Positions 10,385-22,404 of a DNA stretch of 37,187 nucleotides are shown piece after piece. Source of the DNA: Desulfobacterales bacterium (GTDB lineage: Bacteria > Desulfobacterota > DSM-4660 > Desulfatiglandales > Desulfatiglandaceae); contig JALVSJ010000292.1 in assembly GCA_027024445.1 (NCBI GenBank), positions 1 to 37,187 of the forward strand. The letters are read 5' to 3'. The position numbers were made by a program, and so were the translations under genes. The first letter of the stretch is position 1. Each line of letters starts with the position of its first letter. The notes under the pieces are model-generated. The model had not been told where the DNA came from, did not search any database, and saw only the letters and a list, made by a program, of their open reading frames with translations.

Positions 10385-11212
10385 TTGAGAGATTCTACGC
10401 CCTTTAGGAAGGCCTGGATATGGGCAGTGCTTATCATAATTGCCCTCTTATTACTGTCCTTTGGTTCGGGGGCAAATCGACAGTGGAACCTACTCGACAA
10501 AATAATAGTTGAGACCACAGCCCCTCTTCAGAGGCTTTTTACATGTGTAGTAGATGCTGCTGAGAACTTTTGGCTGGACTACTTCTATCTGGTGGGGGTC
10601 CGGCGGGAGAACAAGGAACTTCGTAAGCAGGTTCAGCGCCTGATGCTGGAAAACAGTCGCTATCGCGAACTTCTTTCCACCTACGAAAGACTTCAGGCCC
10701 TCCTCAAATTCAAACAGACCTTCAACGAACCGGTGGTGGCGGCCCGAGTTATCGGCAGGGACCCCAGCGGGTGGTTTAGGTCGGTTATCACGGACAAAGG
10801 AGAAAAGGACGGCCTCACTGTAGACATGCCGGTGATGAACGCCCGGGGAGTGGTTGGAAGGATAGTCTCAATTTCTCCCCATTACTCCAAGGTGTTGCTC
10901 ATAATAGATCAGAACAGTTCTGTGGACTGTCTCATCCAGAGATCGCGTGACAGGGGAATGGTAAAGGGGATTTCTGAGGAACTATGCAAGGTGGCCTATA
11001 TTGTAAAATCAAGTGACGTGAGGTTGGGAGACATGGTTGTAACTTCTGGATTGGGTGGGGTGTTCCCAAAAGGTCTCCCCCTTGGCACAATCACGAAGGT
11101 GGACGAAAAGCCGGGAGAACTGTTTAAAGATGTGGAGATGAGACCTGCGGTGGATTTCTCCAAGCTGGAAGAGGTCTTGGTAATACTAAGAAAGAATACT
11201 CGGTTCGAGTAA
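10385..11212 (+). CDS. mreC: Rod shape-determining protein MreC
   Basis: ORF 275 aa with TTG start, N-terminal TM, coiled coil, and VVAARVIGRDPSGWFRSVITDKGEKDGL...ARGVVGRIVSISPHYSKVLLIIDQNSSVDCLIQRSRDRGMVKG; between mreB and mreD. Confidence 0.95.
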   Translation: MRDSTPFRKAWIWAVLIIIALLLLSFGSGANRQWNLLDKIIVETTAPLQRLFTCVVDAAENFWLDYFYLVGVRRENKELRKQVQRLMLENSRYRELLSTYERLQALLKFKQTFNEPVVAARVIGRDPSGWFRSVITDKGEKDGLTVDMPVMNARGVVGRIVSISPHYSKVLLIIDQNSSVDCLIQRSRDRGMVKGISEELCKVAYIVKSSDVRLGDMVVTSGLGGVFPKGLPLGTITKVDEKPGELFKDVEMRPAVDFSKLEEVLVILRKNTRFE

Positions 11213-11215
11213 GTA

Positions 11216-11758
11216 ATGGTGACCACGAGGCGAACTTTCATATTCTATGCAGTGGTGTGGGCAATGGGGCTGGTATTTTCCTTGATTAAGGGACAGTTCG
11301 CGGGTAAGGTCTTTCTGGGAGGCGGAGGAATAGATCTCATTGTAGTTCTGATGGCTTACCTTTATTTTCGTAGCGGTATATCCCAGGCAGGTCTTTTCTC
11401 GTTTATTCAGGGGATGTGTGTGGATGTCTATTCGGCAGGGTTTAGAGGCCTTTTTGTGTTTCTGAACCTCTGTGCCTTGGTTGTTATCGTCTTTGCATCC
11501 GGTTTCATTCACTTGAACAATCCCAGGGGGCAGATACTTATAGTTGCAATGGCTTGGGCCACGAAAAAGGGCTTGTTTTTTGCTCTGCTTATGGCACTGG
11601 GGGGAAAGGCGGCTGTAGGTGACGTTCTGCTATGGCCCCTCATTTTGACCTTCATTTTGACTGTGACTTCAGCTCCAATAGTGTTTTACTTTCTGGACCG
11701 TCTTCGCTTGTCCATTGGGGGCCATTTACCTCACAATGGCATCCTGCAAGAACATTAA
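11216..11758 (+). CDS. mreD: Rod shape-determining protein MreD
   Basis: ORF 180 aa, multi-TM, VVLMAYLYFRSGISQAGLFSFIQGMCVDVYSAGFRGLF; located between mreC and mrdA. Confidence 0.87.
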   Translation: MVTTRRTFIFYAVVWAMGLVFSLIKGQFAGKVFLGGGGIDLIVVLMAYLYFRSGISQAGLFSFIQGMCVDVYSAGFRGLFVFLNLCALVVIVFASGFIHLNNPRGQILIVAMAWATKKGLFFALLMALGGKAAVGDVLLWPLILTFILTVTSAPIVFYFLDRLRLSIGGHLPHNGILQEH

Positions 11759-11779
11759 GATGGTAGAGGCAGGAGAGCT

Positions 11780-13648
11780 TTGAAGACTTCCATCCTTGAT
11801 CCTATTTCCATAGAGGTACTGAACAAACAGGTTCGAAAGGCCAGTGTGTTGGTCATGATAGCCTTTGCAATCCTTGTGTTAAAGCTATGGTCCCTTCAGA
11901 TCCTTAGCGGTCCCCAATATAGGATCAAATCAGAGAACAACCGGATAAGATTACAGGATATACCACCATACAGGGGGCTAATATATGACCGAACCGGCGC
12001 CCTTTTGGTGACCAATAGGCCTTCATACGACCTTTGCGTGGTTCCTGAGGATGTAAAGGATACGGGGGCACTGTTAGAAAGATTGGCGAAGCTGGTGTGT
12101 TTGGATCAAGGTCGTGCGCTAGAACTGATTCGTAAGGTCAAAAGGGCCAAGCCCTTTCAACCTGTGTGTATAAAAAGGGGGCTGACGAGGGATGAAGTAG
12201 CCTTGATAGAGACGCACAGATTCAATTTACCCGGTGTTTTGATCAGGGTGGCACCGCAGAGGCGTTATCTCATGGGGGATCTTGCCTCACACCTGCTGGG
12301 TTATCTCGGAGAAGTGACTGAGAAAGAGCTAAGGACAAAGCGTTACTTTGGGGCCAGGGTAGGGGATCTCGTTGGCAAAGCTGGCGTGGAACTCAAATGG
12401 CAGCGATCCTTGGGGGGATTAAGGGGAGGGGAGCAGGTAGAGGTTGATGCAGCAGGCAGGCAGATACGGGTTGTGTCCAGTCAGCCTCCGCACCCTGGGG
12501 CCAATGTTTACCTCACTATTGACCTTGAACTCCAAAGGGTAGCTGAAGAGGCGCTTGGAGACAAAACAGGTGCAGTAGTGGCCATTGATCCAAACAACGG
12601 ACAGGTTCTGGCAATGGTTAGCAAACCTTCCTTTGACCCTAACCTCTTCGTGGGGGGGATAGCCCCTGACGTTTGGAAGGAGATGGTAACCAGTAAGAGG
12701 TACCCTCTTCAAAATCGGGCAATCGCCGGATTATATTCTCCCGGGTCTGTGTTCAAAATCGTGGTGGCATTGGCAGCGCTGGAAGAAGGTGCGGCAGATC
12801 CCGAGGAGGAGATATGGTGCCCTGGCTGGCTGCAGGTGGGCAACAGGACATTCCGATGCTGGAAAAAGGCGGGACATGGAAAGGTGAAGCTGCACAGGGC
12901 CCTTGTGGAGTCATGTGACGTATATTTTTACACCCTCGGCAAGAGACTGGGGGCGGACAAAATCGCTGCTTATGCAAGGAAGATGGGCCTTGGTACAAAA
13001 ACGGGATTTGATCTCGGATTCGAGAGGTCCGGGCTTGTGCCGACTCGCTCATGGAAACTGAGAAAGTGGGGAATTCCGTGGCAGATGGGTGAGACGTTGT
13101 CCTTTGCAATAGGACAGAGCTACCTACTCATTACACCTCTTCAAGCGGCTTGCCTAATTTCTTCAGTATTCAACGGGGGATACCTCTACGAGCCGCAGGT
13201 AAGTAAGCTGGTTCAGGACACTGAAGGAAATGTTCTGTATGCCTTCAGGCCAAGGATTAAAGGACAACTCAGCTTTTCCGAAGAACATATGCAAATAATA
13301 AGGGATGCGCTGGTGGGAGTGGTAAATGAGCGGCGTGGCACAGGTAAGAGGGCTGCCATTGACGGGATCCAGGTGGCAGGAAAGACGGGAACAGCTCAGG
13401 TGGTTGGGTTGGAAAAAGGCGAGAAGAATAACACTGAGGACGAAAGGTTTAAAGATCATGCCTGGTTTGTGGCCATTGCTCCTGCTGAGAACCCCCAGAT
13501 AGCAGTGAGTGTTCTTGTGGAACATGGAGGGCATGGGGGCAGCGGAGCAGCTCCTATCGCAAAGCAAGTGATACAGCACTATTTACGGGAAAAAGGCATG
13601 CTTAACCCGGGCGGAGACACTGATAGCATTATTCGCAGGGACAGATAA
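11780..13648 (+). CDS. mrdA: Penicillin-binding protein 2 (transpeptidase)
   Basis: ORF 622 aa: RGLIYDRTGALLVTNRPSYDL, YSPGSVFK (SxxK), SCDVYFY, AGKTGTAQ (KTG). Confidence 0.96.
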   Translation: MKTSILDPISIEVLNKQVRKASVLVMIAFAILVLKLWSLQILSGPQYRIKSENNRIRLQDIPPYRGLIYDRTGALLVTNRPSYDLCVVPEDVKDTGALLERLAKLVCLDQGRALELIRKVKRAKPFQPVCIKRGLTRDEVALIETHRFNLPGVLIRVAPQRRYLMGDLASHLLGYLGEVTEKELRTKRYFGARVGDLVGKAGVELKWQRSLGGLRGGEQVEVDAAGRQIRVVSSQPPHPGANVYLTIDLELQRVAEEALGDKTGAVVAIDPNNGQVLAMVSKPSFDPNLFVGGIAPDVWKEMVTSKRYPLQNRAIAGLYSPGSVFKIVVALAALEEGAADPEEEIWCPGWLQVGNRTFRCWKKAGHGKVKLHRALVESCDVYFYTLGKRLGADKIAAYARKMGLGTKTGFDLGFERSGLVPTRSWKLRKWGIPWQMGETLSFAIGQSYLLITPLQAACLISSVFNGGYLYEPQVSKLVQDTEGNVLYAFRPRIKGQLSFSEEHMQIIRDALVGVVNERRGTGKRAAIDGIQVAGKTGTAQVVGLEKGEKNNTEDERFKDHAWFVAIAPAENPQIAVSVLVEHGGHGGSGAAPIAKQVIQHYLREKGMLNPGGDTDSIIRRDR

Positions 13649-13653
13649 AACAA

Positions 13654-14757
13654 ATGTTTGATCGTCGGCTCGTACAGAATTTCGATTGGTTCATCCTCAT
13701 AATTCTCTTGTGCATCGCGGGAGCGAGTATTGTCAATCTGTATAGCGCCACATTCCCCATCAAGGAGCATGGAGGCTCCCATGTATTCATCAGGCAGATA
13801 TACTGGTACGGACTCGGTTTTGCAGCTTTTTTCCTTATGACCACATTTAACTACTTCCGCCTTGAGCGTCTGGCATATCCTGCATACTTTTTTTCCATTG
13901 CCCTTCTGGTGCTGGTATTAGTTATAGGTAAGATATCTTCTGGATCACAGAGATGGCTAAGCCTGGGGCCAATTTCATTTCAGCCCTCGGAGCTTGTAAA
14001 GATTACCCTTGTCCTGGCTCTTTCCCGATTTTTCAGTGAAAAAAAGGAGTTCAAAGAATATAAGTTGAGAGATCTCTGGATACCGTTTGCCCTTGTCGTT
14101 GGTCCCTTTGTGCTGGTGGTAAAAGAGCCTGATCTTGGAACGGCTTTACTGTTGGTACTTTTGGGTGCCTCAGTAATTTTTTTGGCAAAGATCCACTGGA
14201 GGTCAATACTAATCCTTGTGCTTTCTGTAATGATAGTGGCCCCTTTTGTATGGCTGCACCTCAAGCCGTACCAACAACGACGGATTCTCACCTTTTTGAG
14301 ACCTGACATGGATCCTCTCGGAGCTGGTTATCACATAAATCAGTCGAAGATAGCCATTGGAAGCGGTCTCCTTCGGGGAAAGGGGTTTTTACAGGGGACG
14401 CAGACAAGGCTTCATTTCTTGCCCGAGCAGCATACCGATTTCGCTTTTTCAGTTTGGGCAGAAGAATGGGGATTTATAGGGTCAATATTCCTGCTGGGAT
14501 TGTACCTCCTAATTATTCTCTGGGGCATATATATTGCAAAGAATTCTAAGGACAAGTTCGGTGCCATGTTGGCCATGGGGATAACCGCAATAATATTCTG
14601 GCAGGTAATAATAAATGTAGGAATGGTGACAGGCCTGCTTCCTGTGGTGGGAATACCTTTGGTGCTATTCAGTTACGGTGGTTCTTCGCTGGTTTCCACT
14701 ATGGCAGGGCTGGGCATACTTATGAACATCAGGATGAGGCGCTTTATGTTTCAATAA
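13654..14757 (+). CDS. rodA: Rod shape-determining protein RodA (SEDS glycosyltransferase)
   Basis: ORF 367 aa: FQPSELVKITLVLALSRFF, VVKEPDLGTALLL, PEQHTDFAFSVWAEEWGFIGS, PLVLFSYGGSSL. Confidence 0.96.
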   Translation: MFDRRLVQNFDWFILIILLCIAGASIVNLYSATFPIKEHGGSHVFIRQIYWYGLGFAAFFLMTTFNYFRLERLAYPAYFFSIALLVLVLVIGKISSGSQRWLSLGPISFQPSELVKITLVLALSRFFSEKKEFKEYKLRDLWIPFALVVGPFVLVVKEPDLGTALLLVLLGASVIFLAKIHWRSILILVLSVMIVAPFVWLHLKPYQQRRILTFLRPDMDPLGAGYHINQSKIAIGSGLLRGKGFLQGTQTRLHFLPEQHTDFAFSVWAEEWGFIGSIFLLGLYLLIILWGIYIAKNSKDKFGAMLAMGITAIIFWQVIINVGMVTGLLPVVGIPLVLFSYGGSSLVSTMAGLGILMNIRMRRFMFQ

Positions 14758-14944
14758 TATACAAGGAGATTTGTTGTGTTGTGGCCAGATATTCTTGGGC
14801 ATAGCGGCAGCAACGGAGAGTGAAAAACCATAGATCAGTGATTCAAAGTACTTCATATTTATTTGTTTTTAAGACTTTGTGATTTTTCTTGCAAAAGCTG
14901 AAACCTTATGGTAAGGAGCCAAAACTGGTAGAAGGGGTGCTGTC

Positions 14945-15316
14945 ATGAAGAAGACTAAAGAAGAGATGAATGCCTTTTTGGGCGAAGGCACTGAGTTTGA
15001 GGGGAAGCTGTCTTTCACTGGCTCGGTGCGGTTGGATGGCCGCTTTAAAGGTGAAATCTTCAGCGAGGGCACATTGGTCGTGGGTGATTCGGCCTCCATT
15101 GAGGGGGAAATCGATGTGTCAGAGATCATAGTGAGCGGAGAAATCAAGGGCAGTATTACTGCATCTAAGCGTATAGAGATTCACGCCCCTGGGAAGGTGT
15201 TTGGAAACATTCAGTCACCTGTCGTGATAATTGATGAGGGTGTCATCTTTGAAGGGACGTGCAAGATGCGGTCGCTCGACAAGGAAGACGAAAAAAAAGT
15301 AGCGGTCATCTCCTAG
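14945..15316 (+). CDS. Bactofilin family (DUF583) polymer-forming protein
   Basis: ORF 123 aa: LGEGTEFEGKLSFTGSVRLDGRFKGEIFSEGTLVVGDSASIEGEIDVSEIIVSGEIKGSITASKRIEIHAPGKVFGNIQSPVVIIDEGVIFEGTCKM; beta-helical repeat pattern. Confidence 0.93.
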   Translation: MKKTKEEMNAFLGEGTEFEGKLSFTGSVRLDGRFKGEIFSEGTLVVGDSASIEGEIDVSEIIVSGEIKGSITASKRIEIHAPGKVFGNIQSPVVIIDEGVIFEGTCKMRSLDKEDEKKVAVIS

Positions 15317-15351
15317 TTTCTGCAGAAAAATTCCACCCCTTAAAAAAAGCT

Positions 15352-15380
15352 TTGACAAGGTAATTATTTTTTTGTAAAAG
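15352..15380 (+). promoter_or_regulatory. Predicted sigma70-type promoter upstream of the atp operon
   Basis: TTGACA (15352-15357), 17-bp spacer, TAAAAG (15375-15380), about 58 bp upstream of the b' start. Confidence 0.45.
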
Positions 15381-15437
15381 GCGTTACCCGTTGAGGCGTG
15401 AACCTATTGGATTAGTTTAGAAAAGGATGCGTTTGCT

Positions 15438-15866
15438 ATGCTGAAGATTGACATCTCGCTAATCTATCAAATCGTTAATTTTCTGTTTTTGCTGTTTGTA
15501 TTAAACCTTATCCTTTACAGACCCATCCGCAATATTATTAGAAAAAGAAAAGAGGAAATAGAGGGCCTCGAGAACGCGATTCAGCAGTATCAAACTCGAG
15601 CGGAGGAGAATGCTAGGAGCATTGAAGAGGGGATGATACTTGCCAGGAAAGAGGGCTTTCGAGAAAAGGAAGCTATTAAGGAACAGGGGATAGAAGAGGA
15701 GCGCTCCATTTTGTCCGAAGCCATGGCCAAAGCAGGCGACAAGGTTCAGGAGGCCAAGAAAGAGATCGAGGCCAAGGTAGAAGAAGTGCGAAAAGAGCTG
15801 GAGAGCCAGGTCGCCAATTTCTCTGCCGAGCTTGTTCAAAAGATATTGGGGAGGAGTGTTCAATGA
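15438..15866 (+). CDS. ATP synthase F0 subunit b' (b-type peripheral stalk)
   Basis: ORF 142 aa: MLKIDISLIYQIVNFLFLLFVLNLILYRPIRNIIRKRKEEI, then a charged helix; followed by a second b subunit. Confidence 0.92.
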   Translation: MLKIDISLIYQIVNFLFLLFVLNLILYRPIRNIIRKRKEEIEGLENAIQQYQTRAEENARSIEEGMILARKEGFREKEAIKEQGIEEERSILSEAMAKAGDKVQEAKKEIEAKVEEVRKELESQVANFSAELVQKILGRSVQ

Positions 15867-16483
15867 GCCGGATAAAAGGCTTATCAAAGATATTTAGACA
15901 GGTATGTTTGGTATTAGGAACCTTGGTGTTGGTGTGGGTTCCATCAGGGCTACTATGGGCTGCTGAGCACGGCGGAGAGGCGGCTTCCCATGAAGGGGGC
16001 GGTGCGGTCAGAGATCTAGTTGCTAGAATTATTAATTTCGCGTTAATGGTTATCATTCTTTTTGTGGTGATCCGAAAAGGTTCCCTGAAGGATTTTTTCG
16101 TTTCTAGAAGAGAACAGATAAGACAGAAGCTCGACGAGTTACGAAAAGGGAAAAGTGAGGCTGAGGCGAGGGTCAGGGAGCTTGAGCAAAAGTTGAAAGA
16201 GTTCGAGCGAGAAAAAGAAAGGATATTGGAACAGTTTAAGGCGGAAGGGATTGCCGAGAAAGAGCGGATCATAAAGGAAGCCAAAGAGAGGGCGGAGCAA
16301 ATCCTGCAGCAAGCGGAATTTACAATCCAAAGAGAAATGGATGCTGCCAGGGCAAGACTTCGGGAAGAAGTTGCGGAACTGGCCACAAAGAAGGCAGCAG
16401 AGATTATTGCCAAGAACATAACAGACAAAGACCAAGAGAATTTGGTAAGCGAATTCATAGAAAGGGTGGAGAAGTTACATTGA
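15863..16483 (+). CDS. atpF: ATP synthase F0 subunit b
   Basis: ORF 206 aa with N-terminal hydrophobic leader plus TM LVARIINFALMVIILFVVIRKGSLKDFFVSRREQIRQKLDE and long helix; ATGA overlap with b'. Confidence 0.93.
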   Translation: MSRIKGLSKIFRQVCLVLGTLVLVWVPSGLLWAAEHGGEAASHEGGGAVRDLVARIINFALMVIILFVVIRKGSLKDFFVSRREQIRQKLDELRKGKSEAEARVRELEQKLKEFEREKERILEQFKAEGIAEKERIIKEAKERAEQILQQAEFTIQREMDAARARLREEVAELATKKAAEIIAKNITDKDQENLVSEFIERVEKLH

Positions 16484-17031
16484 TTAGCTCCAAGATTTCC
16501 AGAAGGTATGCAAAGGCTCTGTTCGGCATCGGCCGAGAAGATGGTAATTACGAGGCCTACGGTAAGTGCTTGAAGGAGTTCGTTCAATTCTGTGAGGAAA
16601 ATAAAGATTTTTATAGGGTGATCTCCAGCAAGATATTTTCCACTGAAGAGCGGACTCGTGTACTTGATGCGGTACTTGCCAAGTCAGATTTTCCAGACGT
16701 TGTAAAGAATTTCTTGAGAGTGCTTCTGGATAAAGACAGGATGGAGGCCATAGCGGCCATTTCCGAGTACTATACAAAACTCACCGATGAGGTCTCCAAT
16801 ATAACCAGGGCAAACATCATAACGGCGCGGCCTTTACGGGATGACGCCCTTGAGAAACTACGACAGGGTCTGGAAAAACTCACCGGTAAAACGGTGAAGG
16901 CTGAACTAACACAAGACGATTCCCTGATTGGGGGGGTCGTTGTGAAGATTGGCGATATGGTGTTGGACGGCAGTGTAAAGGCCCAGCTGGAGGGTCTAAA
17001 AGAATCATTAAAAAGGGGTGAATATAGCTAA
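16480..17031 (+). CDS. atpH: ATP synthase F1 subunit delta
   Basis: ORF 183 aa, TTG start overlapping the atpF stop: [60 protein letters not shown]. Confidence 0.95.
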   Translation: MISSKISRRYAKALFGIGREDGNYEAYGKCLKEFVQFCEENKDFYRVISSKIFSTEERTRVLDAVLAKSDFPDVVKNFLRVLLDKDRMEAIAAISEYYTKLTDEVSNITRANIITARPLRDDALEKLRQGLEKLTGKTVKAELTQDDSLIGGVVVKIGDMVLDGSVKAQLEGLKESLKRGEYS

Positions 17032-18545
17032 TGGAGATCAGAGCAGAAGAAATAAGTCAGGTCATAAGGGATCAGATTAAGGACTATGAAAAGAGAGTAG
17101 AGGTCAGTGAAACAGGGGTTGTTCTGTCCGTTGGAGACGGAATTGCCAGGGTCTATGGCGTCGAAAAGGCCATGGCCATGGAGATGCTTGAATTCCCGGG
17201 GGGGATCTACGGGCTATGCCTTAATCTGGAAGAAGACAACGTGGGTGTGGCCATTATGGGAGATGACTCCCAGATCAAAGAAGGCGACACAGTGAAACGA
17301 ACCGGCAGAATTGCCCAGATTCCCGTGGGGGAGGCGGTGCTGGGGCGTGTTATTGATGCTGTCGGACAGCCCTTGGATGGCAAGGGCCCCATTAACGCCA
17401 CTGAGTATCGTAGGATCGAGATGGTGGCCCCGGGCGTTGTGGCCAGGCAACCTGTGAAGGAACCCATGTATACGGGTATTAAGGCCATTGATGCCATGAC
17501 ACCCATCGGCCGGGGACAGCGTGAGTTGATTATCGGCGATCGACAAATAGGAAAGACGGCCATTTGTGTAGACGCCATAATTAACCAGAAGAATACAGAT
17601 ATTTATTGCATCTATGTGGCAATCGGGCAAAAGAAATCTACTGTGGCTCAGGTGGTGGATATCCTGGAACGCCATGGGGCCATGGAGTATACCACTGTTG
17701 TCGCGGCGTGTGCTAGTGACCCTGCAACACAGCAGTTCATTGCTCCCTATTCAGGGTGTGCGATAGGGGAATATTACCGTGACAGTGGCAGACATGCCTT
17801 GATCATCTATGATGACCTTTCCAAGCAGGCTGCTGCATATCGTCAGGTTTCTCTGCTTCTGAGGCGTCCACCCGGCCGTGAGGCCTATCCTGGCGATATT
17901 TTCTACAATCACTCCAGACTGCTGGAACGTGCAGCAAAGCTAAATGATGAATTGGGCGGTGGTTCTTTGACTGCTCTCCCGATAATCGAGACTCAGGCCG
18001 GTGACGTCTCCGCATACATCCCCACGAACGTGATCTCCATTACCGATGGGCAGGTTTACCTGGAACCCGGGCTGTTTTTCTCAGGGGTGCGTCCTGCCAT
18101 TAATGTGGGGTTATCGGTGTCCCGTGTCGGTGGGGCGGCCCAGACAAAGGCCATGAAAAAGGTCGCGGGAACCTTGCGCCTGGATATGGCACAGTACAGG
18201 GAACTTGAGGCCTTTGCTCAGTTCGGCAGTGACTTGGATAAAGCTACACAGCAACAATTGGCCAGAGGCCAGAGGCTGGTGGAGGTTCTCAAACAACCCC
18301 AATACCAGCCGATGGCTGCTGAAAAGGAAGTGGCGATCTTATTTGCAGGAGCCCATGGCTACCTGGATGAATGGCCAGTAGAATCTATTGCAGATTATGA
18401 AAAACAGATGCTCGAGTTTATGGAAAGCAAGCACCCGGAACTTCTTCAGGAGATAAAAGAGAAAAATGACATTTCCGAGGAGCTTGAAGGAAAATTGAAA
18501 TCCGCGCTGGACGAATTCAGGGGGATTTTTCAACCAGCATCTTAG
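17031..18545 (+). CDS. atpA: ATP synthase F1 subunit alpha
   Basis: ORF 504 aa: [77 protein letters not shown]. Confidence 0.99.
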   Translation: MEIRAEEISQVIRDQIKDYEKRVEVSETGVVLSVGDGIARVYGVEKAMAMEMLEFPGGIYGLCLNLEEDNVGVAIMGDDSQIKEGDTVKRTGRIAQIPVGEAVLGRVIDAVGQPLDGKGPINATEYRRIEMVAPGVVARQPVKEPMYTGIKAIDAMTPIGRGQRELIIGDRQIGKTAICVDAIINQKNTDIYCIYVAIGQKKSTVAQVVDILERHGAMEYTTVVAACASDPATQQFIAPYSGCAIGEYYRDSGRHALIIYDDLSKQAAAYRQVSLLLRRPPGREAYPGDIFYNHSRLLERAAKLNDELGGGSLTALPIIETQAGDVSAYIPTNVISITDGQVYLEPGLFFSGVRPAINVGLSVSRVGGAAQTKAMKKVAGTLRLDMAQYRELEAFAQFGSDLDKATQQQLARGQRLVEVLKQPQYQPMAAEKEVAILFAGAHGYLDEWPVESIADYEKQMLEFMESKHPELLQEIKEKNDISEELEGKLKSALDEFRGIFQPAS

Positions 18546-18620
18546 GAATTTCAATGGGATCAATCTTTTTTCTCTCTCTAAACCGATAACCTTGAGTTCT
18601 TAGAGTAAAGAGACGTTCTT

Positions 18621-20943
<2,323 letters not shown>

Positions 20944-20955
20944 AAGGGTGGATCT

Positions 20956-21366
20956 ATGGGTAACTTGTTCCTAGAAGTTGTAACCCCAGAAAGGGTTGTT
21001 GTTAGTCAGCAGGTGGATATTGTGGTGGCACCTGGTTCCCTTGGGGAGTTTGGTGTGCTGCAGGGCCATGTTCCGTTCCTTACAGGTATCTTGCCGGGAG
21101 AGTTGCGCTATAGTGCTGATGGCAGGACCGAGTATTTGGCGGTCACGACAGGGTTTGCCGAGGTCTCAGATAACAAGGTTTCAGTTTTGGTGGACGCTGC
21201 AGAGAAGGCCAAGGAAATTGATGTGGAGAGGGCCAAGAGGGCTATGGAGAGGGCCAAAGAAAGACTTTCCAGAGACCGAGGAACACCTGACATAGATTTC
21301 CAGAGAGCTGAGGCAGCGCTGAGGCGGGCAATAGCGCGGATCAAGGTAGCCGAGAAAGTAATGTAA
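20956..21366 (+). CDS. atpC: ATP synthase F1 subunit epsilon
   Basis: ORF 136 aa: LFLEVVTPERVVVSQQVDIVVAPGSLGEFGVLQGHVPFLTGILPGEL; downstream of atpD. Confidence 0.97.
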   Translation: MGNLFLEVVTPERVVVSQQVDIVVAPGSLGEFGVLQGHVPFLTGILPGELRYSADGRTEYLAVTTGFAEVSDNKVSVLVDAAEKAKEIDVERAKRAMERAKERLSRDRGTPDIDFQRAEAALRRAIARIKVAEKVM

Positions 21367-21393
21367 CCGTTCAAAATAGCAAGAATATTTTGC

Positions 21394-21423
21394 AAAGGCA
21401 GGTCCAGAGGGCCTGCCTTTTTT
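21394..21423 (+). terminator. Rho-independent terminator of the atp operon
   Basis: aaaggcagg-(loop)-cctgccttttttt: a 9-bp stem followed by a T tract, 28 bp after the atpC stop. Confidence 0.9.
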
Positions 21424-21480
21424 ATTGACCTTTCAAAGCTGGCAAGCTAATATTGCCTTAAATTCAGTGTGAGGTGGGAA

Positions 21481-21726
21481 ATGGATATGGATACCACGGG
21501 GGATATAGAGCAATTTGACCTTTTAGAGCAAAAAGTTGACGCACTGCTGGAACTCCTAGAAAATCTAAAGAAAGAAAATGCTACATTATCTGAGAGGGTT
21601 CAAATACAGGAGGAAAAAATCAGTGATTTAACCAGGCAGCTTGATGCCTTAAGGTCAGGGAGAGACAAGGCAAAGCAGAAAATTCTGCTACTATTGGAGA
21701 AGCTTGAACAAATCGAGTTGCAATAA
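21481..21726 (+). CDS. ZapB-like coiled-coil cell division protein
   Basis: ORF track 21469-21726, likely start 21481 (MDMDTTGDIEQ...). FDLLEQKVDALLELLENLKKENATLSERVQIQEEKISDLTRQLDAL heptad coiled coil, immediately upstream of zapA. Confidence 0.75.
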   Translation: MDMDTTGDIEQFDLLEQKVDALLELLENLKKENATLSERVQIQEEKISDLTRQLDALRSGRDKAKQKILLLLEKLEQIELQ

Positions 21727-21746
21727 CCCTTACTCGGGGGCAGCCT

Positions 21747-22025
21747 TTGAAAGAAAAAGTTACTGTCAGGATCCTTGACCAGGAATATCAATTACTAAGC
21801 GAAGAAACCGGTGAGCATGTAAAAAAAGTTGCAGACTTTGTGGATAGAAAACTGAGAGAAATAAGGGAACAGGGTCCGTCACTCAGCGAAAAAAAACTGG
21901 CGATTTTGGCTGCCTTCCATATTGCAAGCGACTATTTTCAACTTTTGGAAAAACACGAGGCATTGTTAGAGATTATACGGTCTAGAACCGAGGCCATGCT
22001 GAGACGAATCGGTTCTAATACCTAG
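21747..22025 (+). CDS. zapA: Cell division protein ZapA
   Basis: ORF 92 aa: EKVTVRILDQEYQLLSEETGEHVKKVADFVDRKLREIREQ...KLAILAAFHIASDYFQLL; ZapA family. Confidence 0.9.
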   Translation: MKEKVTVRILDQEYQLLSEETGEHVKKVADFVDRKLREIREQGPSLSEKKLAILAAFHIASDYFQLLEKHEALLEIIRSRTEAMLRRIGSNT

Positions 22026-22081
22026 GTGGATGTGAAGCGCAATCCAGGGCTGGACAGCGCACTCGCAGGAGACTGTGGGTT

Positions 22082-22292
22082 TGAATCGGAACAAGGAATT
22101 TACTCCTGTATATATGGCTGTTTCCTCCAATGGGACTATTGGTTGTCTCTTGGAATCAATTTTATCAAAAAGGAAGATTTGCAAGAGGACAAAATGCACC
22201 CGTGAGGAACTTGCCTCTGGCGGCCTGGAGTTTCTGATCCGAGCGCCAATGGCTGCCATATGTATTAGCGAATAAGGGAAATACCCGATTCA
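22082..22292 (+). ncRNA. Candidate structured RNA downstream of zapA (possible divergent 6S/ssrS-like RNA; not proven)
   Basis: Nested complementary arms: tgaatcgg 22082-22089 with ccgattca 22285-22292 (8 bp); tatatatggc 22109-22118 with gccatatgta 22255-22264 (10 bp, one G-U). The arms leave unpaired strands of 19 and 20 nt between them, a bubble-like arrangement. The zapA-6S neighbourhood is recurrent in proteobacteria. Confidence 0.35.
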
Positions 22293-22376
22293 TGCACTCC
22301 TCTCAGTTTTGCTGAAATCCCGCCTGTCTCCGTTGCTCTTCATTGACATGGTGCCTGTTCCGGCCCGAGGCTACAA

Positions 22377-22404
22377 CCTTGGATGGTAACCGTACTATCC
22401 GAGG
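22377..22404 (+). other. Strong hairpin in rny 5' leader
   Basis: cctt ggatggta-accg-tactatcc gagg: 12 paired positions including two G-U, 4-nt loop, no downstream T tract. Confidence 0.6.

Noticed and set aside
12419-12712. Minus-strand ORFs within mrdA, polA, thiC, activase and other genes in the track
   Set aside because: All lie antisense or out of frame inside strongly supported genes and show no recognisable domains.
15676-16587. 303-aa minus-strand ORF opposite atpF'/atpF
   Set aside because: Antisense to two well-supported ATP synthase genes; Ser/Leu/Ala-rich low-complexity translation typical of a shadow ORF over charged helices.
22037-22088. tRNA-like words (GGGCTGGACAGCGC ... GGTTTGAATC) after zapA
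   Set aside because: The distance between the D-arm-like and T-loop-like parts is too short for an anticodon arm plus variable loop, and no acceptor or T stem pairs. Not a tRNA gene; at most a coincidental or degenerate resemblance.
22075-22275. 66-aa plus-strand ORF in the zapA-rny spacer
   Set aside because: No family signature or clear Shine-Dalgarno, and it lies over the candidate RNA structure. Kept only as non-coding, although a small protein cannot be fully excluded.
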